Counted from the stretch's first letter, positions 17,947 to 27,027 are shown. The stretch is 64,000 nucleotides of DNA from Brachybacterium paraconglomeratum (GCF_003994255.1 NZ_ML133860.1:1-64000), one strand, 5' to 3'. Program-made: numbers and translations. The notes: generated by a model from the letters alone, not told the origin.

Positions 17947-18789
17947 ATGAGCATCGATGCCGTTGCCCACATCCGCGAGGAGACCGAGCGGTCCGTCGCC
18001 GCCCTCACCTCCGTCGACCCCGAGCAGAGCGTTCCCACCTGCCCCGACTGGACCGCCGACGACCTGCTGTGGCACCTCGCCGAGGTCCACGAGTTCTGGG
18101 CGGCGATCCTCGAGTCCGGGGCGACCGACGAGGAGCAGGTCATGGCGATCGAGGAGGGCAAGGACGCGCGGCCCGCCGAGCGCGACGCCCTCCTCGCCCG
18201 CCGCGCGAGTGCGACCGAGGCGCTGCTGTCCCAGCTCGTCGCACGCGCCGACGACGAGCCCGCCTGGTTCTGGTACTCCGCCGTCCAGGGCGTGGGGATC
18301 ACCCGCCGCATGCAGACCCACGAGGCGACGATCCATCGCGTCGACGCCGAGCTCACCGCCGGCCGCTCCGTCACCCCGATCCCGCGGCAGATCGCGGCCG
18401 ACGGGCTCGCCCACGTGCTCGAGGTGATGTGGCCCGCCGGCTTCGAGTGGATCCCCGACTGGGCCGAGACGCGTCCCGTCGCCGTCGTCGAGATCGCCCC
18501 CGAGGGCGGCACCGCCCGGATGCTGGAGATCAGCCGCTGGAGCGGGACCCGGCCCCGTGACGGGAAGGAGTTCGACGCCCCCGTCGGCCGCCTCCTGTCC
18601 GAGGGGCAGGCTCCCGGCGACCTGCCTCGGGCCCGCGCCGCCGGCACCGCGCAGGCGCTGGACCTGTGGGCCTGGGGGCGCGAGCAGGCCCTCGCGCACC
18701 TGGAGGGCGAGGAGCAGCGCGTGGCCGTCCAGGGAGACTCCGCCGGCATCGCCCAGCTCGCCTCGCTCATCGCCGAGGGGCACGACTGA
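17947..18789 (+). CDS. Maleylpyruvate isomerase family (MDMPI/DinB-like) mycothiol-linked protein
   Basis: 280 residues. The N-terminal four-helix DinB/MDMPI domain shows CPDWTADDLLWHLAEVHEFW, whose histidine together with MQTHEATIHRVDAE forms the metal site of mycothiol-dependent enzymes. A C-terminal alpha/beta domain follows (PVAVVEIAPEGG). Some family members isomerise maleylpyruvate; most are uncharacterised thiol-linked enzymes. ATG at 17947 starts after the second CsoR box of the divergent copper operon. Confidence 0.82.
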   Translation: MSIDAVAHIREETERSVAALTSVDPEQSVPTCPDWTADDLLWHLAEVHEFWAAILESGATDEEQVMAIEEGKDARPAERDALLARRASATEALLSQLVARADDEPAWFWYSAVQGVGITRRMQTHEATIHRVDAELTAGRSVTPIPRQIAADGLAHVLEVMWPAGFEWIPDWAETRPVAVVEIAPEGGTARMLEISRWSGTRPRDGKEFDAPVGRLLSEGQAPGDLPRARAAGTAQALDLWAWGREQALAHLEGEEQRVAVQGDSAGIAQLASLIAEGHD

Positions 18790-18885
18790 CCTCTCGATCT
18801 CGTGGTGCGCCGGCGCCGGCCGTCGGCCGCGCAGGGCCCGCGCGCAGGTGCGGAGCACCCCCGCCCTGCCGCGCGGCGACGGCGC

Positions 18886-20070
18886 TCAGCCCCGCGGCAC
18901 CAGAACCACCGGGACATGTGCCCAGCCGCCCACCGGCGCGATCTCCCGCTCGCCGGGCGTCTCGCCGGGGCGCACGTCCGCCGCGGAGAGCAGCGCCTTC
19001 AGCAGCGTGAGCAGCTCGAGCGTCGCGAGGGGGCGGCCCGGGCAGACGTGGGGACCGGCGCCGTAGACCAGGTTCCGCTCCGCGTTCCCCGCGGGGTCCA
19101 GCGCCTCCGGATCGGGGAAGACCCGCCCGTCACGATTGGCCGAGGTCCAGTGCACCAGCACCCGCTCGCCCGCACCGATCTCGTGACCGGCGAGGGACAC
19201 GGGGCAGGTCGTGACCCGCCTGTTGGAGACGAAGGGGTCGTCGATGCGCAGCAGCTCGTCGATGATCGCGGTCGCCTCCTCGTCCGAGCCGTCCCGAACC
19301 CGGTCCGCGAGAGCGGGGGCATGGGCGAGGGCGTGGAGCAGCACCCCGGTGCACAGCGCGATCGAGCCGAGGTCCCCGCCGGTCCAGTTGCGCAGGATCG
19401 AGACGATCTCCTCCTCGTGCAGCGCCCGCTCCGTCGAGCCCGGCACCTCGGGATCCGGCAGCGGCACCCGCAGCCGCAGCAGCGCGGTGGTCGGATCCTC
19501 CGGTGCGTCCTGCTCGGCGGCCCGACGGGGTGCGAGCACCGAGCGGATGATCGCGTCGAAGTGCTCGGCGACCTCGCGGGTCCGCTCCAGCTCTCCTGAG
19601 CGCGAGGCCTCGTGGTTGTCGGACATCCACTGCAGCAGCTCGGGCTCGAGCACGGCGGGCCAGCCCAGCCACGCGGTCTGCCCGCGCACCGCGAACACCG
19701 CGCCGAGCGCCGCGACCGCGTCGATCTCCGTGCCGGCCGCTCCCACCCCGTCCAGCAGCTCCTCCACGAGGCCCCCGGCGACCTCGCGCAGCACGGGGGC
19801 GAGGCGGGCCATCTCCTCGGGACCGAAGAACGGATCGGTCGCCGCGCGCATCGCGGCGTGCTCGGCGCCGTCGAGGCCGTTCGGCACCTGGAGGAAGCGG
19901 GAGACCTCGGAGGAGAAGCTCTCCGCGTCCTCGACGACCGCGAGCGCCTCGGCGTGGCCGAGCACCACCCAGGTCCCGTCGGGCGTGCGCGCCAGCGGCG
20001 AGCGCTCGCGCAGCTCGTCGGTCGCGGAGCGGGGTTCGAGTCCGGCGGGGTCGAAGGTCGGCAGGCTCAT
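18886..20070 (-). CDS. Cytochrome P450
   Basis: 394 residues, a complete soluble bacterial P450. The heme-binding loop LVYGAGPHVCPGRPLATLEL contains the cysteine ligand, with tyrosine in place of the usual phenylalanine. The ELLRIDDPFVSNRRVT segment stands for the ExxR region. The I-helix reads NWTGGDLGSIALC, lacking the usual acid-threonine pair for oxygen activation, so catalysis may be altered. No ferredoxin or reductase gene is adjacent. Substrate unknown. Confidence 0.88.
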   Translation of the reverse strand: MSLPTFDPAGLEPRSATDELRERSPLARTPDGTWVVLGHAEALAVVEDAESFSSEVSRFLQVPNGLDGAEHAAMRAATDPFFGPEEMARLAPVLREVAGGLVEELLDGVGAAGTEIDAVAALGAVFAVRGQTAWLGWPAVLEPELLQWMSDNHEASRSGELERTREVAEHFDAIIRSVLAPRRAAEQDAPEDPTTALLRLRVPLPDPEVPGSTERALHEEEIVSILRNWTGGDLGSIALCTGVLLHALAHAPALADRVRDGSDEEATAIIDELLRIDDPFVSNRRVTTCPVSLAGHEIGAGERVLVHWTSANRDGRVFPDPEALDPAGNAERNLVYGAGPHVCPGRPLATLELLTLLKALLSAADVRPGETPGEREIAPVGGWAHVPVVLVPRG

Positions 20071-20074
20071 GGCC

Positions 20075-20832
20075 TCACCCTAGCGAGCGCTCCAGGGCCC
20101 CGGCCGGGACCTCCTTCCTGCGCAGCCGACCCTCCGCCAGGTGCACGAGCGCCGCGAACAGGAGGAAGGCGAGCAGCACCACGCCGGTCGTCGCCAGCAC
20201 ATGCGGCCAGGACGACGCGGTCGGGTCGAGGAAGGCGTAGGGGTACCAGCCGGTCACGCCCCGCGCACCCAGGTCGCGACGAGATACACGACCGGATACG
20301 CCAGCCATGCCAGGACCCGCCGGGCCGACGGGGTGCGGCGCCGCGGGGTCAGGAGCCAGTCCAGCAGCGCCGCGACCGGGGCGAGACGGTGGAGCACGAT
20401 CCCCGTCCAGCCGATGTCCCAGCGCAGCAGCTCGTCCAGCGGCGCGACCAGCAGCGCGTAGATGGTCCCGGTCATCACGAGATAGAACGCGACCGCGCCG
20501 CGCAGGTCGTCCCACCACGGCGGTCGCCGTCGCCGGGACAGCGCCGTCCCCGCCAGCAGCAGGGCGGCGAAGGCGAGGTTGGACTGGTTCGTGAAGAAGG
20601 AGAGGTGCTGAGCGAGGGAGCCGTCCCGGATCGCGGTGAGGGTGCTGGTGAGCAGGGCCGCCAGGACGAGGATCGCGACGGCGACCCGTGCGCCGCGGGC
20701 CGCGCGGACGGCGGTCGCCGAGCGGCCCGATGGTGCCGCCGGCGGCGGCGTCGCCGCGGGCGCCGCCGATCCGGACTGCTGCGGCGTTGGGCGAACGGCG
20801 GGGGAGGAGCGCGGCTCCTGGGCGCCGCTCAT
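20075..20832 (-). pseudogene. Pr6Pr family membrane protein with frameshift
   Basis: From ATG 20832 the frame encodes a membrane protein (VAVAILVLAALLTSTLTAI, FFTNQSNLAFAALLLAGTAL, VLAWLAYPVVYLVATWVRG) of the Pr6Pr family. It ends early at TGA 20254-20256. A one-base change near 20255-20265 joins it to the expected continuation VTGWYPYAFLDPTASSWPHV and a last helix, ending at TGA 20075-20077. Either a true frameshift mutation or a sequencing error in a GC-rich run. Its ATG overlaps the stop of the upstream dehydrogenase gene. Confidence 0.75.
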
Positions 20833-21620
20833 GAACCGCGCGGCCAGGAGTCCCGCACCGGGGCACCTCCCTCGACGACGTGCTCTCTCGCACCGGGCAG
20901 GGACGTCCAGGCGTCACGGGGACGGTAGCCGAGCTCGAGATGGGTGTTCGTCATGGACCAGCGTCGGTCGGGGTTGTCGGAGATGGCGTAGTACAGCCCG
21001 AAGCGGACCTCCGCCTCGATCGCGCACCGCACCACCTCGGTGCAGTCCGCAGGGCTGAGCCACATGGCGCGCAGGATCTCCTCCTCCGCCTCGAGCGGGT
21101 CCTCGCTGAACCAGCCGATGCGGAGGCAGATCACGTCCAGGCCGTGCTCGTCGTGGTAGAAGCGGCCGAGGGTCTCGCCGAAGACCTTCGAGACCCCGTA
21201 CAGGGAGTCCGCCCGCGGCGGCTGGTCGGGGTAGACAGGCCACAGCTCGTGGCGGTCGTACATCCCGAAGGCATGGTTCGAGGAGGCCAGCACCACGCGC
21301 CGCACGCCGGCCCGGTGCGCCGTCTCGAGCACGTTGCGCACGCCGACGATGTTGGCCTCGAGCACCGCCTCCCAGCTCGACTCCGGCGAGGAGGCCCCGG
21401 CCATGTGCACGACGGTGTCGACGCCGTCCATGAGCGCGGCCACCTCCTCGAGGTCCGCGAGGTCGGCGAGGCGCAGCTGCCTCCCCGGCGGCGCCTCGTC
21501 CGGATCGCGGCCGTGGAGGACGAGCTCGTAGTCCTCCGTCAGCGTGCGGGCCAGGTGGGAGCCGATCCCTCCGGTCGCTCCGGTGATCAGGACTCGTCGT
21601 CGAGCGGTGTTCCCCGTCAT
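20829..21620 (-). CDS. NAD-dependent sugar-acid dehydrogenase-like (uronate dehydrogenase family)
   Basis: 263 residues, an extended SDR. GATGGIG at residues 14-20 binds NAD. Catalytic serine is in VVLASSNHAFGMYDRH, and tyrosine-lysine in SLYGVSKVFGE. The block ICLRIGWFSEDP and AMWLSPADCTEVVRCAIEAE matches uronate dehydrogenases, which oxidise glucuronate or galacturonate to the aldarolactone. Without pathway neighbours, the substrate remains a family-level guess. ATG at 21620. Confidence 0.78.
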   Translation of the reverse strand: MTGNTARRRVLITGATGGIGSHLARTLTEDYELVLHGRDPDEAPPGRQLRLADLADLEEVAALMDGVDTVVHMAGASSPESSWEAVLEANIVGVRNVLETAHRAGVRRVVLASSNHAFGMYDRHELWPVYPDQPPRADSLYGVSKVFGETLGRFYHDEHGLDVICLRIGWFSEDPLEAEEEILRAMWLSPADCTEVVRCAIEAEVRFGLYYAISDNPDRRWSMTNTHLELGYRPRDAWTSLPGAREHVVEGGAPVRDSWPRGS

Positions 21621-21648
21621 GCCCCCAGTATGGGCCTCGTGGTCCCGG

Positions 21649-22596
21649 TCACGCAGGCGCGAGGCGAGGATTCTCCGCCGTCCGGGCCGCCTCCAGCAGC
21701 GCCTCCGCCACCTGCCCCGTCGCGGAGTTCTGCTCGGCGCCGGGGCGCTGCACCAGCATCAGCGTCGTGGTGCGCGGGCGCTCCGGCTCCTGGAGCTGCA
21801 CGAGCGAGCCCGCGGCGAGGTCCGCCGCGCACAGCGAGCGCGGCAGCACCGAGTAGCCGGCCCCGGCCCGCACCGCGGCGATCACTGCGTGCAGGGACGG
21901 CACCGTCAGGGCCGGGCCCACCGCGGGATGCTGCTTGCCGTACTGGGTGCGCCAGTAGCGGCGCACCACGGGCATGTCGTCGGCCGTGGAGACCAGCGGC
22001 ACCGCCGCGAGGGCCGCGCAGACCGGCACGCCCTCCGAGCGCGCCTCGACGCGGCCGGCCCAGGCCGGGGCGGCGACCAGCAGATGCTCCTCCTCCGCGA
22101 GCTCCGTGACCGAGAGCGCCCGGCCGCGCGGCCGCTGGGCGGTGATCAGCAGGTCGTGCCGGCCCTCGCGCAGCTGCTCGAGCAGCTCCTCGTCCTCCCC
22201 GGTCGCCACGTGCACGCGCACCCCGCCCGCGACCAGCGGGGCGAGCGCGGGCAGCACGTGCGAGCACAGCAGCTCCGGGGGCCCTGCCAGGTGCACCGGC
22301 GCGGTGCGCCCGTCGAGCTCGCAGTTCCCGCCCGCGACCACGTCGAGATCGTCCAGCGGTCCGGAGATCCGCTCGGCGAGCTCCCGGGCGAAGGCGGTGG
22401 GCTCCACCCCGCGCGGCAGGCGCTGGAAGAGCTGGCGCCCCAGCTGCTCCTCGAGGCTGCGGATCTGCGCCGTGACGGTGGGCTGGGTGAGCCCGAGCGC
22501 GGGGGCCGCCGCGGTGAAGGAGCCCGCCCGGTGCACGGCGAGGAAGGTGCGCAGCAGGTTGAGGTCCTGGACGGGAGCGAGAGTGGAGGTCGTCAC
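21649..22596 (-). CDS. LysR family transcriptional regulator
   Basis: 315 residues from GTG 22594-22596. The winged helix at the N-terminus (LNLLRTFLAVHRAGSFTAAA, then LGLTQPTVTAQIRSLEEQLG) is followed by a type 2 periplasmic-binding-like sensor domain (VHLAGPPELLCSHVLPALAP). It is divergent from the flavin oxidoreductase gene at 22773, the usual layout for LysR regulators and their targets, with an imperfect inverted repeat in the shared intergenic region. Confidence 0.9.
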   Translation of the reverse strand: MTTSTLAPVQDLNLLRTFLAVHRAGSFTAAAPALGLTQPTVTAQIRSLEEQLGRQLFQRLPRGVEPTAFARELAERISGPLDDLDVVAGGNCELDGRTAPVHLAGPPELLCSHVLPALAPLVAGGVRVHVATGEDEELLEQLREGRHDLLITAQRPRGRALSVTELAEEEHLLVAAPAWAGRVEARSEGVPVCAALAAVPLVSTADDMPVVRRYWRTQYGKQHPAVGPALTVPSLHAVIAAVRAGAGYSVLPRSLCAADLAAGSLVQLQEPERPRTTTLMLVQRPGAEQNSATGQVAEALLEAARTAENPRLAPA

Positions 22597-22626
22597 AGCG
22601 CCGAGGCTAGCCGCGCCGATGACCTC

Positions 22627-22672
22627 ACGCCATAGGAAGAGGGATACCTCCCATAGGGCCTGCTATTGGCGT
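22627..22672. promoter_or_regulatory. Possible LysR operator between regulator and flavin oxidoreductase
   Basis: ACGCCATAG at 22627-22635 and CTATTGGCGT at 22663-22672 form an imperfect inverted repeat, and a further pair, CCATAGG and CCCATAGG, lies between them. The place and symmetry fit a LysR binding region; no experimental match is known to me. Confidence 0.4.
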
Positions 22673-22772
22673 GCGCATGTCGGGCCGCACTAGCGTCCCG
22701 GACATCGCCGCGCTCGGCGTCCCGCACGGAGCGCCGCCGGCCCGACCGCCCCCGACCCACGGAGGTCCCTCC

Positions 22773-23882
22773 ATGTCCCAGCACCTGCTCGCCCCGATCA
22801 CCCTGCGCGACCTCACCGTCCGCAACCGGATCTGGGTCCCGCCCATGTGCCAGTACTCCGTCGCCGCCGGTGACGGCGTCGCCACCGACTACCACCTGAT
22901 GCACTACGGCTCCTTCGCCCGCGGCGGCGCCGGCGCCGTGATCCTCGAGGCCACCGGCGTGGTCCCCGAGGGGCGCATCGCCCCGCAGGACCTCGGCCTG
23001 TGGGACGACGCCCAGCGCGAGGCGCTGCGCCCGATCGTCGACCTGATCCACTCCTTCGGCGCGGCGGCCGGGATCCAGCTCGCCCACGCCGGGCGCAAGG
23101 CCTCCACCGAGCCCGAGTGGGGCACCCCGCACCCCGGCGCCTCCCTCGCAGGCGCCGACGGCGGCTGGGAGACCGTGGCCCCCTCCGCGATCGCCTACGA
23201 CCAGCTCACGGAGCCCACCGCCCTGGACGAGGCGGGGATCGACGAGGTCGTCGAGGCGTTCGTCGCCTCCGCCGTGCGCGCCGTCGAGGCGGGCTTCGAC
23301 CTGATCGAGATCCACGCCGCCCACGGCTACCTGCTGCACGAGTTCCTCTCGCCGCTGAGCAACCAGCGCACCGACTCCTACGGCGGCGAGCTCGCCGGCC
23401 GTGCCCGCCTCCTGCTGCGCGTCGTGGACGCGGTGCGCGGCGCTGTCCCCGTCGGCATGCCGCTGCTGGTGCGCATCTCGGCGACCGAGTGGGTCGAGGG
23501 CGGCTTCGACCTCGACCAGGCGACCCAGGTCGTCACCTGGCTCGGCGAGCACGGCGTGGACATGGTCGACGTCTCCTCCGGCGGCAACGCCGTGCTGCCC
23601 GAGGGGGCGGAGATCCCCGTCGGCCCCGGCTACCAGACGCCGCTGGCCGCGCACCTGCGCGAGCACACCGAGATGCCGGTCTCCGCGGTCGGCATGCTCG
23701 ATACGCCCTTCCAGGCCGAGCACGTCCTCGCCACCGGTCAGGCCGACGTGGTGCGCGTCGGCCGCGCCTTCCTGCGCGAGCCGAACTGGGGCCTGGACGC
23801 CGCCCTCGCCCTGCGCGGCGACGGCGAGATCGTCCCGCCCCAGTACCGGCGCGCCTTCCGCCAGGCCCTGCGCCGCGGCTGA
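22773..23882 (+). CDS. NADH:flavin oxidoreductase, old yellow enzyme (YqjM-like)
   Basis: 369 residues, an FMN-binding TIM barrel. WVPPMCQYS puts cysteine at residue 26, as in YqjM. HLMHYGSFARGG, the substrate histidines of IEIHAAHGYLLHEFLSPLSN, and VGRAFLREPNW near the C-terminus are all typical of the thermophilic-like OYE class. It reduces activated C=C bonds of enals, enones or nitro compounds with NAD(P)H. ATG at 22773 follows GGAGG at 22761-22765. Probably controlled by the divergent LysR regulator. Confidence 0.92.
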   Translation: MSQHLLAPITLRDLTVRNRIWVPPMCQYSVAAGDGVATDYHLMHYGSFARGGAGAVILEATGVVPEGRIAPQDLGLWDDAQREALRPIVDLIHSFGAAAGIQLAHAGRKASTEPEWGTPHPGASLAGADGGWETVAPSAIAYDQLTEPTALDEAGIDEVVEAFVASAVRAVEAGFDLIEIHAAHGYLLHEFLSPLSNQRTDSYGGELAGRARLLLRVVDAVRGAVPVGMPLLVRISATEWVEGGFDLDQATQVVTWLGEHGVDMVDVSSGGNAVLPEGAEIPVGPGYQTPLAAHLREHTEMPVSAVGMLDTPFQAEHVLATGQADVVRVGRAFLREPNWGLDAALALRGDGEIVPPQYRRAFRQALRRG

Positions 23883-23887
23883 GCGGC

Positions 23888-24691
23888 TCAGCCTGCCGCG
23901 CTGCCCGTCGGCGGCGCGGCAGGCCCGGGCCTGCCCGGGAACAGGCCGCTGCCCCCGCCGGGCGCGGCCTGCGGACGGATCTCCCCGCGCAGCCGCTCCA
24001 TCCGCTGGTCGAGCTCGTCCGCGACCCGGGCCGCGTCGTCGAGCTCGGCCCGCAGCGCGGGCGGGAGTTTCTTCTCGTACTTGTAGGAGAGCTTGTGCTC
24101 GGTGCTGGCCCAGAAGTCCATCGCGATCGTACGGATCTGCAGCTCGACGGGCACCTGCTCCACATGGGTGGAGAGATAGACCGGCACCTGCACGATCAGG
24201 TGCAGGGAGCGGTAGCCGTTGGGCTTCGGGGAGGCGATGTAGTCCTTGACCGTGAGCACCTCGAGATCGCCCTGGGCGGCGAGGATGTCCGCGATCCAGT
24301 AGGCGTCCGCGACGAAGCTGGTGGTGATGCGGATGCCCGCGATGTCGTGGATCCGCTCGCGGATCGCGCGCACCGTCATCTCGCCCTCGGTGCGCAGCGC
24401 CTTCTCCATCAGGGACTCCACCGACTTCAGCCGAGTGCGCACGTGCTCGATGGGGGAGTAGTCGTGCATCTGCTCGAACTCCTTGCGGAGGACCTCCACC
24501 TTCGTCAGCACCTCGTCGATGCCGAACTGGTAGTGCATCCGCAGCGCGATGAACTCCTCGTACACCTGCCGCAGCCCCGCCGCGATCTCCTCCTGCTCTG
24601 CCGGGGTCGGGACATGCCCGCCGGTGCGCGCCGTGACCAGCTCACGGACCCTGTGCTCAGGGGGCTCCTGCGGTGAAGGGGCTGCGTCCAT
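23888..24691 (-). CDS. Small GTP pyrophosphokinase (RelA/SpoT-type alarmone synthetase)
   Basis: 267 residues holding only the synthetase domain, without HD hydrolase or TGS/ACT domains. Key blocks are RIHDIAGIRITTSFVADAY, VKDYIASPKPNGYRSLHLIV and VPVELQIRTIAMDFWASTEH, the last with the catalytic glutamate. It makes (p)ppGpp or shorter alarmones from ATP and GTP/GDP. A Pro/Gly-rich tail of about 35 residues ends the protein. It stands alone, convergent with the flavin oxidoreductase gene. Confidence 0.9.
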   Translation of the reverse strand: MDAAPSPQEPPEHRVRELVTARTGGHVPTPAEQEEIAAGLRQVYEEFIALRMHYQFGIDEVLTKVEVLRKEFEQMHDYSPIEHVRTRLKSVESLMEKALRTEGEMTVRAIRERIHDIAGIRITTSFVADAYWIADILAAQGDLEVLTVKDYIASPKPNGYRSLHLIVQVPVYLSTHVEQVPVELQIRTIAMDFWASTEHKLSYKYEKKLPPALRAELDDAARVADELDQRMERLRGEIRPQAAPGGGSGLFPGRPGPAAPPTGSAAG

Positions 24692-24847
24692 CCGTCGACT
24701 CTCCTCGCGGGATGCGGGTTCGGGAGGTCGATCCTGCCAGAGCGGACTGGGCGCGACGTGGACGCGCGCCGACCGTGGACGGGGCGGTGCCCGAGCCGCC
24801 GAGCCGTCGCTCGAGAGGAGCGGGCCGTGGTCCGACCGACCCCGGGA

Positions 24848-25705
24848 TCAGGCGCGCCCGATGCGCGCCTGCCACCACGCCGCCGTCTCCGCGAGGGAGT
24901 TGAAGGTGAACACGTGCGGGGCGGCGAGTCCAGGGAGCTCGGCCGCCGCGAGCGCGTCCAGCAGCGGGTCGGGGTCCCAGTGGCCGGGTCCCAGCAGTCG
25001 CCGCACGCCGGAGGACTCGGCGGTCAGCATCCGCAGGGAGCGGCCCACCCCGATCCGGGTGCCGATCCGCAGCAGCCGGGTGCGGCTCGCCGGCGCCGCG
25101 ACGCCCGGGCGCACCGCCATGTCGATCCCGGCCTCCCGCAGCTGCTCCGCCCAGGTCAGCAGGGGGTCCGGGGAGAACAGCATCTGGGTGGCGACATAGG
25201 AGGCGTGCTCCGCCTTCCGCCGCAGCAGCTCGAGCGCCGCCGCGGGGTCGGCATGCGGATGCCCCTCGGGATGCGCGCCGACGCCGACCACGAGCCCGCG
25301 CCCGGCCGGGGCGATCGCCTCGAGCAGCGTGAGCGCCCCGTCGTAGGGGCCCGCGGGCGGGGTCGCGTCCCCGGCGATGACGAACAGCTCCTCGATGCCC
25401 GCGCCGCCGAGCCGCTCCAGGATCCTCTCGAGCGCGTCCGGCCCCTCGACCATCCGCGCGGCGAGGTGCGGGACCGCGACCATGCCCCCGGCGGCGAGCG
25501 CCGTCGCCGCCTCGAGCGTCGCCTCGAGCCCCTGGGCGGGGGAGGCGGTGACCGTCACCCGCGACCCGGCGGGCAGGTGCTCGAGCGCGCGCTCGGCGAT
25601 GCCGGGCAGCGGGATCACCTCGAACTGCGCCTGCCGTGACGCCGGGTTCGGGGGAGGGGAGCCCCCGGGGCCCGACGTCGCGGACGTGCCTGCCCGGTCA
25701 GCCAC
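24848..25705 (-). CDS. Methylenetetrahydrofolate reductase family protein
   Basis: 285 residues from GTG 25705. A TIM-barrel MetF-like fold: VTVTASPAQGLEATLEAA, LFVIAGDATPPAGPYDGA and ASYVATQMLFSPDPLLTWAE keep positions for FAD and folate, though the protein is diverged from the biosynthetic MetF. GTG at 25705 overlaps the stop of the upstream methyltransferase gene and follows GGGGAGG; a further ATG at 25738 would give a 41-base overlap. Sitting behind a methyl-THF-forming enzyme, it likely oxidises 5-methyl-THF to methylene-THF. Confidence 0.8.
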   Translation of the reverse strand: MADRAGTSATSGPGGSPPPNPASRQAQFEVIPLPGIAERALEHLPAGSRVTVTASPAQGLEATLEAATALAAGGMVAVPHLAARMVEGPDALERILERLGGAGIEELFVIAGDATPPAGPYDGALTLLEAIAPAGRGLVVGVGAHPEGHPHADPAAALELLRRKAEHASYVATQMLFSPDPLLTWAEQLREAGIDMAVRPGVAAPASRTRLLRIGTRIGVGRSLRMLTAESSGVRRLLGPGHWDPDPLLDALAAAELPGLAAPHVFTFNSLAETAAWWQARIGRA

Positions 25706-26936
25706 CGGCGGCGGCCTCCCCGGCGAGCGCTCCGACATCGGCCTTCGGCTGCTCCTTCGCCGGGTCGATGAACGGCTTCGGCACCACGGTCGCCGCCACC
25801 GGCGGGACGGTGGAGGGGAGACGGGCGCCGGGGCGCTCGCCGACGTCGACCGTGAACTCCGTGCCGAGGGCGGAGAGTCCCGCCGGCACGAGGGCGAGGC
25901 CGATGTTCTTCTCGAGCCGCGGGGAGAAGCAGGCGGAGGTCACCTTCCCGACCACCTCGCCGTCGTGCATCACGGGGAAGTGGTCGATCATCGAGCCGTC
26001 GTTGTAGGTGCCGAGCCGCTCGCCGCCGATCTCGAGGCCGACGAGCATGCGCCTGGGCCCCTCGGCCTTGACCTTCGCCAGCGCCGCCTTGCCGAGGAAG
26101 TCGGCCTCCTGGTCGAGGTCCACCATCCAGTCGTAGCCCATCCCCACCTCGAAGGGGTTGGTGTCCACGGTGATGTCGGCGCCGTGGGCGAGCATCCCGC
26201 CCTCGATGCGGCGCATGTGGCACGGGCCGATGACCCGCAGGCCGTGCGGCTCGCCGGCCTCGAGCACCTTCGCCCAGAGCCGCTCCGCGTCGTGCGAGGC
26301 GTTCTTGACGTAGATCTCGTAGCCGATCTCGCCGGTGTACCCGGTGCGGGAGACGATCACCTCGATCCCGTCGATCGTGAACTCGTGGAGGTAGTAGTAG
26401 CGGATGTCCGCCACCGCTTCGCCCACGAGATCGCGCAGCACGGCATAGGACTTCGGGCCCTGGACCTGCACGGGGCCGACGTCGATCTCCTCGATGCTGA
26501 CGTCCATCCCGGCGTAGGCCGCGACGCCGCGGGCCCACAGCAGGATGTCGCTGTCGGCGAGGGAGAGCCAGAAGCGGTTCTCCTCCAGGCGCAGCAGGAT
26601 CGGGTCGTTGAGGATCCCGCCGTGCTGGTCGCAGAGGAAGACGTACTTGCACTGGCCCACCTTGCACTTCGAGAGATCGCGGGTGACCAGCAGGTTGGTG
26701 AAGTCGAAGGCGTCGGGGCCGGAGATCTCGATCTGCCGCTCCACGCCGACGTCCCACAGGGTCACGCCCTGCAGCAGGGCCCAGTACTCCGCGAGCGGAT
26801 CGCCGTAGTGCCGGGGGTGGTACGTGTGGTTGTAGACGCTGTAGAGCGCCACCACGTGCTGTCTCGAGGCGTAGAAGAACGGGGACTTGCGGATCCGGGG
26901 GTAGAGCATGACCCCGGGATCGGGGTTCACCGCCAT
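25698..26936 (-). CDS. THF-dependent methyl/aminomethyltransferase (GcvT/DmdA-like)
   Basis: 412 residues. The segments LWDVGVERQIEISGPDAFDF, LVTRDLSKCKVGQCKYVFL, GGILNDPILLRLEENRFWLS and ADSDILLWARG closely follow the pattern of dimethylsulfoniopropionate demethylase DmdA and its relatives in the GcvT family. Such enzymes pass a methyl or methylene unit from a substrate to tetrahydrofolate. GcvP and GcvH are absent, so this is not the glycine cleavage system. Candidates for the substrate are methylated sulfonium, amine or methoxy compounds. ATG at 26936 follows GAGGAGG. It is divergent from an IclR regulator. Confidence 0.85.
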   Translation of the reverse strand: MAVNPDPGVMLYPRIRKSPFFYASRQHVVALYSVYNHTYHPRHYGDPLAEYWALLQGVTLWDVGVERQIEISGPDAFDFTNLLVTRDLSKCKVGQCKYVFLCDQHGGILNDPILLRLEENRFWLSLADSDILLWARGVAAYAGMDVSIEEIDVGPVQVQGPKSYAVLRDLVGEAVADIRYYYLHEFTIDGIEVIVSRTGYTGEIGYEIYVKNASHDAERLWAKVLEAGEPHGLRVIGPCHMRRIEGGMLAHGADITVDTNPFEVGMGYDWMVDLDQEADFLGKAALAKVKAEGPRRMLVGLEIGGERLGTYNDGSMIDHFPVMHDGEVVGKVTSACFSPRLEKNIGLALVPAGLSALGTEFTVDVGERPGARLPSTVPPVAATVVPKPFIDPAKEQPKADVGALAGEAAAGG

Positions 26937-27001
26937 GGTGTCCTCCTCGGGTCGGGACGTCGATGTCCGCTGTCCTCCTACTCTGGCACCCGCGTGCAGT
27001 A

Positions 27002-27027
27002 TGCGCAATGGTGTGCGCAATGCGCAA
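27002..27027. promoter_or_regulatory. Likely IclR operator: three TGCGCAA repeats
   Basis: TGCGCAA occurs at 27002-27008, 27014-27020 and 27021-27027 in the intergenic region between the methyltransferase gene and the divergent IclR gene. TGCGCA is itself a palindrome. The layout suits binding of one or two regulator dimers that control both directions. Confidence 0.55.
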
